Source of the DNA: CAZABS01 sp964483635
GTDB lineage: Bacteria > Patescibacteriota > Minisyncoccia > Moranbacterales > UBA1568
Reading direction: 5' to 3'
DNA: 55,208 nucleotides
Assembly: GCA_964483635.1 (NCBI GenBank)
Contig: CAZABS010000002.1
Span: 1-55,208 of the forward strand
Positions 41,141-49,633 of this stretch are shown here, one piece after another. Below the pieces are notes generated by a model. That model was not told the DNA's origin. It saw only the letters and a list, made by a program, of their open reading frames with translations, and did not search any database. The stretch's first letter is position 1. Each line of letters starts with the position of its first letter. The translations under genes were made by a program, and so were the position numbers.

Positions 41141-41686
41141 ATGTCCGTCCACATTACCTACTTTGTTCATGGAACAACGCTCGATAATGAGAAAAATCTC
41201 TCTTCGGGCTGGTTTGATACTGAACTCTCTCAGCTAGGCGTGCAGCAATCAATCGATCTCAAACAGCACCTCGGTAATCAACATTTTGACGTCGTTTTTT
41301 GTTCTGACCTAAAACGAGCCGTCGATTCAGCGCGCCTGACATTCGAAGGAGTTGCCCCTATCGTAATCGATCCTCGTTTGCGAGAATGTAATTACGGCAC
41401 CTACAACGCTAAGCCATCAGATATCGTCGAGCCGCTCCAAGAACGCTCTATCACTGAAAAATTTCCGGAAGGTGAAAGTTATGAAGAGGTAAAAGCTCGC
41501 ATTGCTGATTTTCTCGAATTTCTCCGAAAAAACTACGCTGGAAAACAAGTGGCTATCGTAGCGCATAAGGCACCCCAACTCGCACTCGACGTTCTTCTCA
41601 GAGACAAAACCTGGGAGCAGGCCTTCCTCGAGGATTGGAGGAAAACCAAATCCTGGAAACCAGGCTGGATCTACACCATTCCCTGA
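41141..41686 (+). CDS. Histidine phosphatase superfamily protein with altered RHG motif
   Basis: A 181-aa protein of the phosphoglycerate-mutase-like fold. The nucleophile His10 is present, but the usual Arg-His-Gly is Val9-His10-Gly11 (TYFVHGTT). The other catalytic elements remain: FCSDLKRAVDSA (Arg), LRECNYG (Glu), and IVAHKAPQ (second His). Loss of the conserved arginine may weaken phosphate binding. The start at 41141 is used because upstream sequence belongs to the DUF2164 gene in another frame. A weak terminator follows. Confidence 0.85.
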   Translation: MSVHITYFVHGTTLDNEKNLSSGWFDTELSQLGVQQSIDLKQHLGNQHFDVVFCSDLKRAVDSARLTFEGVAPIVIDPRLRECNYGTYNAKPSDIVEPLQERSITEKFPEGESYEEVKARIADFLEFLRKNYAGKQVAIVAHKAPQLALDVLLRDKTWEQAFLEDWRKTKSWKPGWIYTIP

Positions 41687-41688
41687 AG

Positions 41689-41737
41689 CCATCAGCACTC
41701 TTCCGTCGACTTGGCACTCTCTTAGGTGATGGTTTTT
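41689..41737 (+). terminator. Weak terminator after the phosphatase gene
   Basis: CCATCA (41689-41694) can pair with TGATGG (41727-41732) followed by TTTTT. The loop is long (32 nt), so it is uncertain. Confidence 0.35.
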
Positions 41738-41765
41738 ACAATTCTTGCTCATCATCGTCCTCCGA

Positions 41766-41793
41766 TTGACTTTTCGTTTTATTCAGCTAAAAT
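41766..41793 (+). promoter_or_regulatory. Promoter of dapD
   Basis: TTGACT (41766-41771, 5 of 6) and TAAAAT (41788-41793, 5 of 6) with a 16-nt spacer, 85 nt before the dapD start. Confidence 0.65.
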
Positions 41794-41806
41794 ACCCACG
41801 AACTAC

Positions 41807-41846
41807 ACCCCTTGATTCTAAGGGGTTTGTGGTTTTTGTTCCCCTT
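41807..41846 (+). promoter_or_regulatory. Switch-like leader with mutually exclusive pairings before dapD
   Basis: Segment A (ACCCCTT, 41807-41813) pairs with segment B (AAGGGGT, 41820-41826). B can instead pair with segment C (CCCCTT, 41841-41846). This A-B or B-C choice resembles an attenuator or protein-binding switch. No lysine-riboswitch core was found. Confidence 0.45.
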
Positions 41847-41878
41847 GTTCTTCCCCAACTCTACCTCTGGAGAGTGCC

Positions 41879-43221
41879 ATGACCCACCCAAACACGACCG
41901 ATGATTTCAAGCGGATTGTGGACGATTTCAAAGCCACTGACCGCTACCGGGATCCCCTCCTCTTCGCAGTCGGCCGGCGCGTCTCAACCGCAAACGGCAA
42001 CCTCACTTCGGTGCGCTACCCCGTCGTCAACGGCCCTGGCCAGAACACCGGCACTGCCGCCATCTTGATGCAGGCGCTCGATATCGAGCCCGTGGGAGTG
42101 CAACACATCGAGCTCTCTTTTCAAGCCGTCGATTACATCCTCCTCTGCTATTTCCATCCCTTCCGTGGTGATGGGAAGCGTCACGACAATATCCGCGTTC
42201 TCGANNNNNNNNNNNNNNNNNNNNNNNNNNNNNNNNNNNNNNNNNNNNNNNNNNNNNNNNNNNNNNNNNNNNNNNNNNNNNNNNNNNNNNNNNNNNNNNN
42301 NNNNATTTCCATCCCTTCCGTGGTGATGGGAAGCGTCACGACAATATCCGCGTTCTCGATCAGGCACGGGAATTCCAGAACAAAGCGCACATGGCTGGCC
42401 CGAGTGTCATCGTTTCCTTCATCTTCGACGATATCGAACCTCAGGGCGTCGAGGACAGCACGCTGAAGCTTTACGGCCTCTCGAACCGGCACTTCAAGCC
42501 GAACCAGCTCAATCTGGCGAGGATCTTCACGAAGCTCCCAAACGTGGCCTGGACCGGTGACACACCGATGGACGCAGAGGAGATCGACAGTGCGCTCATG
42601 TCGGCCGCCTTCTCGCGTACCTCGTACGCCCCGCACATGGTGGACAAGTTCCCGCTCTACGTCCACCGCATCAACGCCGTGAAGATGGGGGTACGCATCA
42701 CCGACCAGCACAAGGTTCGTCTCGGCGCCTATCTCGGCGAAGGAACTACGCTCATGCCAGGCGCGAGCTACATCAACTTCAACGCAGGCACAGACGGCAG
42801 TTCCATGGTCGAGGGTCGTATCAGTTCCTCAGCCTTCGTCGGCAAGGGAACGGACATCGGCGGCGGGGCATCAATCCTCGGCACGCTCTCGGGTGGCAAT
42901 GCGGTTCCAATCTCGGTCGGATGCAATTGTCTCCTCGAGGTGAACTGCGCTCTCGGCATCCCGATCGGTGATGCAGTGATCATTGGTGCGGAAACGGCTG
43001 TGATGGCATCATCACGTGTGCTCGTTGGCATCGAAGGGCATCCGCTCTTCGGACAAACGGTGAAAGCTGCGCTTCTCAGCGGCATCAACGCAGCGACGTT
43101 CCGCCACGACGATCGGAGCGGCGTGCTCGAAGTCGTCCGTACTCGGCGTAACATCGAGTTTGCCAAGAAGCTCGAGGACGGCCAGACGATCCTCTCGGCT
43201 GACCTCCACAAGAACAACTGA
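41879..43221 (+). CDS. dapD: 2,3,4,5-tetrahydropyridine-2,6-dicarboxylate N-succinyltransferase, split by an assembly gap
   Basis: Lysine and diaminopimelate biosynthesis enzyme that succinylates tetrahydrodipicolinate. The C-terminal half is a left-handed beta-helix: VRLGAYLGEGTTLMPGASYI, SSSAFVGKGTDIGGGASILG, and VGCNCLLEVNCALGIPIGDA. Removing the 100 N and one 55-nt duplicate leaves one continuous frame of 395 codons across the join (IRVLDQAREF), so the gene is intact. At 395 aa it is longer than common DapD (about 270-320 aa). It is markedly richer in G+C than its neighbours (40 of 60 at 42841-42900 against 25 of 60 at 41041-41100), hinting at transfer. GGAGAG gives a strong ribosome-binding site. 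Confidence 0.9.
42205..42304. other. Assembly gap of 100 N inside dapD
   Basis: The 55 nt to the left (42150-42204) are identical to the 55 nt to the right (42305-42359). Collapsing them keeps the dapD frame, so the gap is an artefact. Confidence 0.95.
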
Positions 43222-43252
43222 CGCCGAAGCAGGCTGCTCCAACTGGAGCTAC

Positions 43253-43283
43253 GACGACCCGCCTCAAGAGGTCGTCTTTTTTT
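43253..43283 (+). terminator. Intrinsic terminator after dapD
   Basis: GACGACC (43253-43259) pairs with GGTCGTC (43270-43276), followed by seven T. Confidence 0.85.
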
Positions 43284-43340
43284 ACCTGTAACTTGCTTGC
43301 CACAATTCTCCTTTCAGAGCATGGAACAGTAATGATTTAC

Positions 43341-43374
43341 AAAAATACCCCTGGTGGGTGTTTTTGTTTATAAT
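43341..43374 (+). promoter_or_regulatory. Hairpin and -10 box before pyrB
   Basis: AAAAATACCC (43341-43350) pairs with GGGTGTTTTT (43356-43365), one G-T wobble, in a terminator-like hairpin. A perfect TATAAT follows at 43369-43374, about 50 nt before pyrB. No good -35 is seen. Confidence 0.5.
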
Positions 43375-43422
43375 GGATAAGCTACCTCTTCTGCGAGCGT
43401 AATTCAATTAACTTCCCTGGGT

Positions 43423-44325
43423 ATGAAACACGTGATCGAGTCGCAACAGTTCGACCAAAAAATCATCCAGCAAATTTTCAAGCTCGCTGATGCTCTCGGA
43501 AAGAAAAAGGGTCAACCACTTAAAGGGAAAATTATGGCAACCCTTTTTTACGAACCAAGCACCCGCACACGGTTTTCATTCGAGTCAGCGATGCTCCGGC
43601 TCGGTGGTAGTGTCATTACGACCGAAAATGCGAAGGAATTCTCGTCTGTTTCCAAGGGAGAAACCCTCGAAGATACCATCCGAGTGGTCAATAGCTACGT
43701 GGATGTGATTGTGATGCGCCACGATGAGGCAGGTGCTTCCAAACGAGCATCCCTGGTCTCCGATGCCCCCATTATCAATGCCGGTGATGGAGCGGGTCAG
43801 CACCCCACCCAAGCACTCCTCGATCTGTACACTATTTCCAAGGAAATCGGAAAAATTCATGGACTAAAAATAGCCTTCGTGGGTGACCTCAAAAATGGCC
43901 GGACGATCCGTTCTCTCTCTTATCTCCTCGGGAAATACAAAGGAGTAGAGATCACTTTTGTTTCCCCCAAGGCCCTGCGGGTCGGCGATGATATCAAAGA
44001 CTATCTCGCGAAACAACACGTCGTGTTTACGGAAACCGAAGATCTCGAGAGTGTTATTGGCAAAGTAGATGTCATCTATCAAACCCGTATCCAGAAAGAA
44101 CGCTTCAAGAGTGATCGCGAATACAAAAAATATAAGGGGTGCTACACCATCGACATCCCCCTCGTCAAAAAAATGAAAGCAAAATCTATCATCATGCATC
44201 CCCTGCCACGAGTTGGAGAAATCACTCCCGACGTAGACAACTCACCCAAAGCCATGTATTTCAAACAAACCCGCTACGGTCTTCTCATCCGGATGGCCAT
44301 ACTCAAATACCTTTTTGGAAAATAA
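43423..44325 (+). CDS. pyrB: Aspartate carbamoyltransferase catalytic subunit
   Basis: Condenses carbamoyl phosphate with aspartate in pyrimidine biosynthesis. The 300-aa protein contains the carbamoyl-phosphate motif EPSTRTRFSFESAM, then AGDGAGQHPTQALLDLYT, FVGDLKNGRTIRSLSYLL, and MHPLPRVGEITPDVD, which is aspartate-binding and typical of PyrB rather than ornithine carbamoyltransferase. No pyrI regulatory gene is nearby. It is followed after 11 nt by the amidotransferase gene. Confidence 0.96.
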   Translation: MKHVIESQQFDQKIIQQIFKLADALGKKKGQPLKGKIMATLFYEPSTRTRFSFESAMLRLGGSVITTENAKEFSSVSKGETLEDTIRVVNSYVDVIVMRHDEAGASKRASLVSDAPIINAGDGAGQHPTQALLDLYTISKEIGKIHGLKIAFVGDLKNGRTIRSLSYLLGKYKGVEITFVSPKALRVGDDIKDYLAKQHVVFTETEDLESVIGKVDVIYQTRIQKERFKSDREYKKYKGCYTIDIPLVKKMKAKSIIMHPLPRVGEITPDVDNSPKAMYFKQTRYGLLIRMAILKYLFGK

Positions 44326-44336
44326 ATTTCACTCAC

Positions 44337-44915
44337 ATGCGTGTCGCAATTATAAATAATTCAGACGAACCTCCCAAAAATATCGTAAGCCTTTTGGAAG
44401 GACATCACTCGGTTGTTTTCGACTATTCAGAGGCCAATCGAATCCTCCAAGGAAGTTTTGACGTAATTATCCTCTCCGGAAGTAGTCAATTTCCTATCAT
44501 TTATAATCGCGAAAAACTTTCCGATGAGATAACCCTAATACAAAAAACTCACACGCCCTTAATTGGAATTTGTTATGGCTGTGAACTTATTGCTATAGCC
44601 TTTGGTGGCTCCCTCAAAGATCGTGGCGAATATTCACGAGAAAGAGTACCCTTCCCGATTAAAGTCATACACAACGACCCCATCTTTCTCGGTAAGACCG
44701 ATTTCATGGCCTATGATGCGCATCGTTGGGTTATTGATAAAACTCCAAATACTCTTGAAATACTTGCAAAATCTGTTCATGGCCCAGAAGTCATTCGTCA
44801 CAGAGAGCGACCTCTGTATGGATTTCAATTTCATCCTGAAAAACTCCAAGATCAAACATTTGGAGATGAAATATTTCACGCACTCTTGCAACAATATGCC
44901 AAACGCTCATCTTGA
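44337..44915 (+). CDS. Class I glutamine amidotransferase-like protein
   Basis: A 192-aa stand-alone class I glutamine amidotransferase domain. The triad is present: Cys79 in IGICYGCELIA, His166 and Glu168 in GFQFHPEK. The GICYG loop resembles GMP synthase or anthranilate synthase glutaminase subunits. It may supply ammonia to a partner not seen here, or hydrolyse a gamma-glutamyl compound. The start at 44337 is chosen because the longer frame overlaps pyrB. It overlaps the HAD gene by 20 nt. Confidence 0.88.
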   Translation: MRVAIINNSDEPPKNIVSLLEGHHSVVFDYSEANRILQGSFDVIILSGSSQFPIIYNREKLSDEITLIQKTHTPLIGICYGCELIAIAFGGSLKDRGEYSRERVPFPIKVIHNDPIFLGKTDFMAYDAHRWVIDKTPNTLEILAKSVHGPEVIRHRERPLYGFQFHPEKLQDQTFGDEIFHALLQQYAKRSS

Positions 44916-45549
44916 TCCTAGCCAGAAAACAACCATCATTTTTGATTTGGATGGAACACTCGTGGATGTCGAACCAATCTTCATCGAAATTTTCAACCAG
45001 CTTGCACCACAATTTGGATGTTCTCCTCTTCTCTCGGATGAGATTCCCACTTTGAAAAACATGGGGGCCAAAGCTTTTCTACAATCTCGAGTACAGCTCC
45101 CCTATTGGAAAATCTGGTGGCTCATCTGGCGCGGAAAAAAAGAATACGCAAAGCGCATTACTACAATTGAGCTATTCCCAGGGATCAAAGCAATGCTCCA
45201 GAAGCTGCGCACAAGCGGCTATCACATCGGCATCCTCTCTTCCAATCGCAAAGACACAATCGAACAACTGGTCCGGAAATTTGGTCTTGAAATTGATTTT
45301 CTCTCTCAAAGCACTCTTTTTGGGAAAGCCCGTGCCATTAATAAAGTCCTCCGAAAAGAGAGGCTTCGTGCTACTGAGGTGGTCTATGTCGGTGATGAAG
45401 TCCGGGACGTCTTGGCCTGCTACGAAGCAAATATTGACGTCTTGGCTGTCGACTGGGGTCTCAATACCAAAGAAGCCCTCGAAAAAACTGGCGCCACCAC
45501 CCTGGATACACCCGAAGCACTCTTGGACATTCTCCTACCGAAGATCTAG
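44896..45549 (+). CDS. HAD-superfamily hydrolase (phosphoglycolate phosphatase-like)
   Basis: A 217-aa HAD hydrolase. Motif I is IFDLDGTLVDVEP (Asp17, Asp19), motif II is ILSSNRKD, and motif III/IV is VYVGDEVRDVLACYEANIDV. A helical cap between motifs I and II fits the phosphoglycolate phosphatase or beta-phosphoglucomutase-like group. The substrate is not known. The start at 44896 overlaps the preceding gene; longer versions run through its reading frame. Confidence 0.88.
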   Translation: MPNAHLDPSQKTTIIFDLDGTLVDVEPIFIEIFNQLAPQFGCSPLLSDEIPTLKNMGAKAFLQSRVQLPYWKIWWLIWRGKKEYAKRITTIELFPGIKAMLQKLRTSGYHIGILSSNRKDTIEQLVRKFGLEIDFLSQSTLFGKARAINKVLRKERLRATEVVYVGDEVRDVLACYEANIDVLAVDWGLNTKEALEKTGATTLDTPEALLDILLPKI

Positions 45550-45551
45550 AC

Positions 45552-45902
45552 TTACCAATTTTTTCCATCAAAAGGCACTCGCTTCACTTGTACAAGATCT
45601 ACATCCGCAAGACAACGGACATTCACCGCAACCGTCGGAGCACCTGCCTCATTTTTCCCAGTTCCAAAAGGCTCAGTTCCACAGATCTTACAAAAAACAT
45701 GAGCGATGACTTTTTTGTTGAAGCGATATTCTGAAAGATCTGCCTCCCCCGTGAGGAGAACAAACTTATTCGCTGGAACGAAGGTGAGGAGGAGTCCCTT
45801 GATCGAACAGTGCGAACAATTACACTCAATCACTTCTTTGAGATCCATTTCAACTTTGAATGTCACCCGCCCACAGTGACAGGTACCAGTATAGGTATGC
45901 AT
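45552..45902 (-). CDS. GFA-fold (glutathione-dependent formaldehyde-activating-like) zinc protein
   Basis: A 116-aa protein with GFA/CENP-V zinc ligands: CHCGRVTF near the start, ECNCSHCSIKG (about 26-36), and FCKICGTEPF. Two zinc sites are expected. The family includes S-hydroxymethyl-glutathione synthase but most members have no assigned substrate. The start at 45902 (MHTYTGTCHC) matches family proteins. It is convergent with the HAD gene, with only 2 nt between them. Confidence 0.9.
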   Translation of the reverse strand: MHTYTGTCHCGRVTFKVEMDLKEVIECNCSHCSIKGLLLTFVPANKFVLLTGEADLSEYRFNKKVIAHVFCKICGTEPFGTGKNEAGAPTVAVNVRCLADVDLVQVKRVPFDGKNW

Positions 45903-45934
45903 AGTGAAAAGTATATCAAAATTCACGTGGTGTT

Positions 45935-45979
45935 CCAAAAATGATAGCTCCCCGAGGCATCGCGTGGATGTCGGGGAGC
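45935..45979 (-). terminator. Terminator after the GC-rich small ORF
   Basis: GCTCCCCGA (45947-45955) pairs perfectly with TCGGGGAGC (45971-45979) over 15 nt. On the minus strand it is followed by ATTTTTGG. Confidence 0.65.
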
Positions 45980-46010
45980 CAAGTGAGCCTTGGGAGAGGC
46001 TCGGCGGGAA

Positions 46011-46148
46011 TCAATCGATCCGGAAGCCACATGCGAGGAGCATGCAGCCCCGGACGAACGCAGTATTGAGGTCGTACTGCGCCGCAGCGGTTTCGAGGCC
46101 GATTTGCCACATGTCGGCAATCGGCTTAAATTCGCGGAACACGAACAT
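46011..46148 (-). CDS. 45-residue GC-rich small ORF with strong promoter and ribosome-binding site
   Basis: ATG at 46146-46148 runs to TGA at 46011-46013. The peptide begins MFVFREFKPIADMWQIG, has a middle with ETAAAQYDLNTAFVRG, and ends with two cysteines (GCMLLACGFRID). An AGGAG sequence sits about 7 nt upstream, a TTGACA/TATAAC promoter lies before it, and a terminator follows. Codon use is GC-rich, unlike the neighbouring genes and like dapD. No family was recognised; it may be a small functional protein or a horizontally acquired unit. Confidence 0.6.
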   Translation of the reverse strand: MFVFREFKPIADMWQIGLETAAAQYDLNTAFVRGCMLLACGFRID

Positions 46149-46176
46149 TGCAGTCTCCTGGATTGGAAACACCCTC

Positions 46177-46206
46177 GTTATACACCCGCGACTCTCTTTC
46201 TGTCAA
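46177..46206 (-). promoter_or_regulatory. Strong promoter of the small ORF
   Basis: On the minus strand a perfect TTGACA (46201-46206) and TATAAC (46177-46182, 5 of 6) are 18 nt apart, 28 nt before the start codon. The -35 touches the end of the DedA gene. Confidence 0.7.
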
Positions 46207-46836
46207 TCAGTTTGTATCTTGAGATGCAGTAATTTGTTTCGCCCGGTGATCTTTCCAATATTCATACACTCCCGGCAAAACCGAAACGATAATGATACCG
46301 AGGACAATTGGTAGAAGATAGCGATCGATGTTTTCGATCTTACTCCCCAAGTAATACGAAGCGGTGGTAAGACACACCGTCCAGAGAAATGCTCCGACCA
46401 CGTTGTAGATCATAAAGGTAACGTAGCGCATTTTCCCCACCCCAGCGACAATCGGGGCAAAGGTACGGACAATTGGAACAAAACGTGCGAGCACAATCAT
46501 CTTAGCTCCGTACTTGTCATAAAACGTTTGAGCCTTCACAACATGCGATTTTCGAAACAAGAATGAGTCTTCGCGCGTAAAGATTTTTGGTCCAACATAG
46601 CGACCAAAAGAATACCCCACCATGTTGCCAGTCACCGCTGCGATAAACAGGAGAAAAACAAGTAGGGGGAGTGAGAAAAATCCCTGTGCTGCCAGCACGC
46701 CCGTTACAAACAGGAGACTATCACCGGGAAAGAAAAACCCAAGAAAGAGTCCCGTCTCAGCGAAAACGACCCCAAACACCCCGACGTAGCCCACGGTCTT
46801 CACGGCTTCTACCAAATCCACCCCGAAAAATTCCAT
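46207..46836 (-). CDS. DedA-family membrane protein
   Basis: A 209-aa polytopic membrane protein. It has the DedA/SNARE-associated signatures GLFLGFFFPGDSLLFVTGVL, GYSFGRYVGPKIF, and VLARFVPIVRTFAPIVAGVG. DedA proteins are linked to lipid scrambling of undecaprenyl phosphate and phospholipids and to membrane homeostasis. It lies 18 nt after the CPA1 antiporter gene on the same strand. Confidence 0.93.
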   Translation of the reverse strand: MEFFGVDLVEAVKTVGYVGVFGVVFAETGLFLGFFFPGDSLLFVTGVLAAQGFFSLPLLVFLLFIAAVTGNMVGYSFGRYVGPKIFTREDSFLFRKSHVVKAQTFYDKYGAKMIVLARFVPIVRTFAPIVAGVGKMRYVTFMIYNVVGAFLWTVCLTTASYYLGSKIENIDRYLLPIVLGIIIVSVLPGVYEYWKDHRAKQITASQDTN

Positions 46837-46854
46837 ATCAGTTGAATCAATAAA

Positions 46855-48945
46855 TTATGACAAATGAGCCTGTCCCTTGAATTCATTATAGAGCATGGAA
46901 GCGATCTTCGGTGGAAGCATCTCATGTTCAACAATTTCATCAAGAAAACGTTCTTCAGCCCTGAAAAATCCCCGCCGCCCCACTTTTTCATGTTCGCGGT
47001 CAATCCCTTGGCCAACCCCCTTAGCCGTTTGTTCCATTTTTTCCTGAGTATCCTTTTCAAAACGAGCATAGAGATCAATCACTTTTGCAATAATTTCGTC
47101 ATCGCCAAACACTCCATGATATCGACCTGTCAGATATCGAAGTCGCCGCAATACTTTCGATGAAATAATGTTTTGTGCACGGTAATAGTGATACTCGTGT
47201 ATAGCCGTTCTCATTGGGCTGGGTGGAGTAAAAAATCGCCGGAGAACTGCAATCAATTGCTCGAACCAATCCTGTTCGAATACTTCATCAAGAGAATGTA
47301 TCTGGTCACTTCCCTCTTCGACTCGCGTCATTTGCTGATCGATTTTATTGAGCACACGTTTGAAAACTGCCTCTGAGATCTCACGATACTTGAACAACTC
47401 TTTTAAGAAACGTCGCTCCATGCCAAGTGCATACGTACTCAGCGACTTCTCTAATATAAGCGCATCGACCTGAAAGGTCTTCCGAATAACCTCGAGAGAA
47501 ATGCTTGAATCATGGGTGTACTCGTCTCGCAGCGTCCGATAAACCTTTGGATCCACAAACCCTTTCTCATGATAGTCTCCGAGCTTCTCCAAAGTCTCCG
47601 CATAGATATATGCTCGGCTTTCATGATACTCAATCGATTCTAACGGCGTGAGCTGATCAACTTTAAAATACTGAATGAGTTTACCGATAGTTGTCGCTTT
47701 CACCAACAACGTAAAGTAGACACATCCGATAGTCAATGCCGCGATAAATTCTTGCACCGAAAAGGAGTATTCCCATCCTGGAATAGACAAGTCTTCTGGG
47801 ATCAGGAGCACCATGGTCACCGCAAGCGCTCCTCGTAAACTTCCCCAAGAGAGCAGGTGTTGCCATGATCGAGAAATGGGAGCCTCTTTTTTTAAATAGT
47901 TCACAAGAGCAACTATCGGATACACTGAAAATGCGCGGCCAAACGCCACGACCAGCATCGTCGCACCAATCGGAACGAAAAACTGATCGAAATGGATTGG
48001 GAGACCGGCAAACAATAGTCCCATGAGAATAAATACCAATGAGTTCGCGACAAAAGCAAAGTAGCCCCAAAACCGCTCCATATATTCCTCGACACGCGGC
48101 GAAATTTTATATCGACCGTAGTTACCGATAACCATAGACGCCATAACGGTCGCAATAATTGAAGAAAATCGAATTTCTTGTCCACCAATGATGAGATGTC
48201 GCGAAATGATTTCTGTCAAAAGAAAAGTAAGATGGGCCATGAGCATGGTCAAAGTGATTTCAATATGTTCATTATCGCGAACCTTTTCGATGAGTTTTGC
48301 AAAGACAAATCCCATCAGAAGTCCAAAACCAATGCCCCCAATAACCATCGTCGAAAACATAAACACTCCCTCGAGGATTGATTCAACGCCATGAAAACCC
48401 TTGAGGGCAATGTCGAGTACGATCAAAAATACCGCTAGCGATGTTCCATCATTAAACAGACTCTCTCCTTCAAAAATAAGCGCGAGCCTTTTGGGGGCCC
48501 CATACTCCTTAAAAAGAGCCAGGACAGCGACGGGATCAGTAGCAGAAATGAGGGCACCAAAAATGAGTGTCACGAGAAATGGCACAGGGAAACCGATCCA
48601 TCGGAGAACAAAAAACAACACGCCAGCTACAAAAAAAGTAGAAAGTAATAAACTCACAATAGAGAGCCAGCTTATGGAACGGATATTGTCTGTCAACGCC
48701 CGCAAACTCATGTTATACGCTGATTCAAAAATCAGCACTGGAAGAAAAACAAAAAACAAAAGTTCTGGAGTCAATTGAAAACTTTGAATAAAATGAAAAA
48801 ATGGAATTTTTGATAATGGAATAAGAAGCGTTCCTACCAGAACGAGCAGTACCGTGTAGGGAATACGTATTCGCTCTGCTACAAAATATGTCCCAACAGA
48901 AATAAGCATCAAAACAAAAAGAGCGAGAATGATTTCTAGTGCCAT
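46855..48945 (-). CDS. CPA1-family Na+(K+)/H+ antiporter with long cytoplasmic tail
   Basis: A 696-aa protein. Residues about 1-420 form about 12 transmembrane helices with ISATDPVAVLALF and FEGESLFNDGTSLAVF, where the Asp residues are the ion-binding and family-diagnostic positions. The tail of about 270 residues is helical and charged and may be regulatory. It exchanges cations for protons for pH and sodium homeostasis. It lies 18 nt before the DedA gene. Confidence 0.92.
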   Translation of the reverse strand: MALEIILALFVLMLISVGTYFVAERIRIPYTVLLVLVGTLLIPLSKIPFFHFIQSFQLTPELLFFVFLPVLIFESAYNMSLRALTDNIRSISWLSIVSLLLSTFFVAGVLFFVLRWIGFPVPFLVTLIFGALISATDPVAVLALFKEYGAPKRLALIFEGESLFNDGTSLAVFLIVLDIALKGFHGVESILEGVFMFSTMVIGGIGFGLLMGFVFAKLIEKVRDNEHIEITLTMLMAHLTFLLTEIISRHLIIGGQEIRFSSIIATVMASMVIGNYGRYKISPRVEEYMERFWGYFAFVANSLVFILMGLLFAGLPIHFDQFFVPIGATMLVVAFGRAFSVYPIVALVNYLKKEAPISRSWQHLLSWGSLRGALAVTMVLLIPEDLSIPGWEYSFSVQEFIAALTIGCVYFTLLVKATTIGKLIQYFKVDQLTPLESIEYHESRAYIYAETLEKLGDYHEKGFVDPKVYRTLRDEYTHDSSISLEVIRKTFQVDALILEKSLSTYALGMERRFLKELFKYREISEAVFKRVLNKIDQQMTRVEEGSDQIHSLDEVFEQDWFEQLIAVLRRFFTPPSPMRTAIHEYHYYRAQNIISSKVLRRLRYLTGRYHGVFGDDEIIAKVIDLYARFEKDTQEKMEQTAKGVGQGIDREHEKVGRRGFFRAEERFLDEIVEHEMLPPKIASMLYNEFKGQAHLS

Positions 48946-49032
48946 ACTCTTGATAAATAGATGATGAAAAAAGAATCCAAAAAAGGAAAACGTACCGTAC
49001 TATACTACACTACGATAATCCTTCTGTCCAAA

Positions 49033-49061
49033 CAAAAACCCCACTCCAATGAGAGGGGTTT
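49033..49061 (-). terminator. Terminator of the rplJ-rplL operon
   Basis: AAACCCC (49036-49042) pairs with GGGGTTT (49055-49061), with an inner CTC/GAG; on the minus strand the stem is followed by TTTTTG. Confidence 0.85.
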
Positions 49062-49123
49062 CGTTCGGAATCAAGCCGTTGGTGAAGGTTACCCCTCGAC
49101 CTCTTTCAGGACGACTCTTTGTC

Positions 49124-49531
49124 TTACTTCAGAGTCACCGTAGCACCAGCTTCCTCGAGCTTCTTCTTGATTGTCTCAGCATCTGCTTTGGCCACCTTTT
49201 CCTTCACAACTTTCGGAGCGCCATCAACCAGAGCCTTGCTTTCAGCGAGTCCAAGACCAGTTACTTCGCGAACTGCCTTGATGACATTGATTTTCTGAGC
49301 ACCGGCTGCGGTAAGTTCGACATCAAAATCAGTTTTCTCTTCTGCAGCTTCGGCAGCCGCACCGGCAGCTGGCATCGCTCCCATCATCATTGGAGCAGCC
49401 GCAGAAACACCAAACTTGTCTTCGAGCACCTTCACAAGCTCTGAAAGATCGAGCACGCTCATCTTCTCAATTTCTGAGACGAGCTTCTCAAACTTCGCTG
49501 GCACAACAACTTCCTTCTTTTCCTCTGACAT
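49124..49531 (-). CDS. rplL: 50S ribosomal protein L7/L12
   Basis: Stalk protein that recruits translation factors. The 135-aa product has the N-terminal dimerisation helix (KLVSEIEKMSVLDLSELVKV), an alanine-rich hinge with AAAPMMMGAMPAAGAAAEAA, and the C-terminal domain ending KLEEAGATVTLK. The domain contains INVIKAVREVTGLGLAESKA. It follows rplJ by 102 nt and precedes a strong terminator. A ribosome-binding site is not obvious. Confidence 0.97.
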   Translation of the reverse strand: MSEEKKEVVVPAKFEKLVSEIEKMSVLDLSELVKVLEDKFGVSAAAPMMMGAMPAAGAAAEAAEEKTDFDVELTAAGAQKINVIKAVREVTGLGLAESKALVDGAPKVVKEKVAKADAETIKKKLEEAGATVTLK

Positions 49532-49633
49532 ATGAGTATAAATTAACGAGTTAGAGAGTTTACGAGTTAACGAGATGTAAGATCCTCCGATCCAACCACC
49601 CGTTAACCCGTGAACCCGAAAAAATAAACAAAA

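Noticed and set aside
41807..41878. Lysine riboswitch before dapD
   Set aside because: The leader is under 90 nt and lacks the large five-helix junction of the lysine riboswitch. Only the short alternative pairing is visible.
45904..46314. Plus-strand open frame across the GC-rich small ORF
   Set aside because: It has no ribosome-binding site or promoter on that strand, and the minus strand carries a coherent promoter, AGGAG, ORF and terminator.
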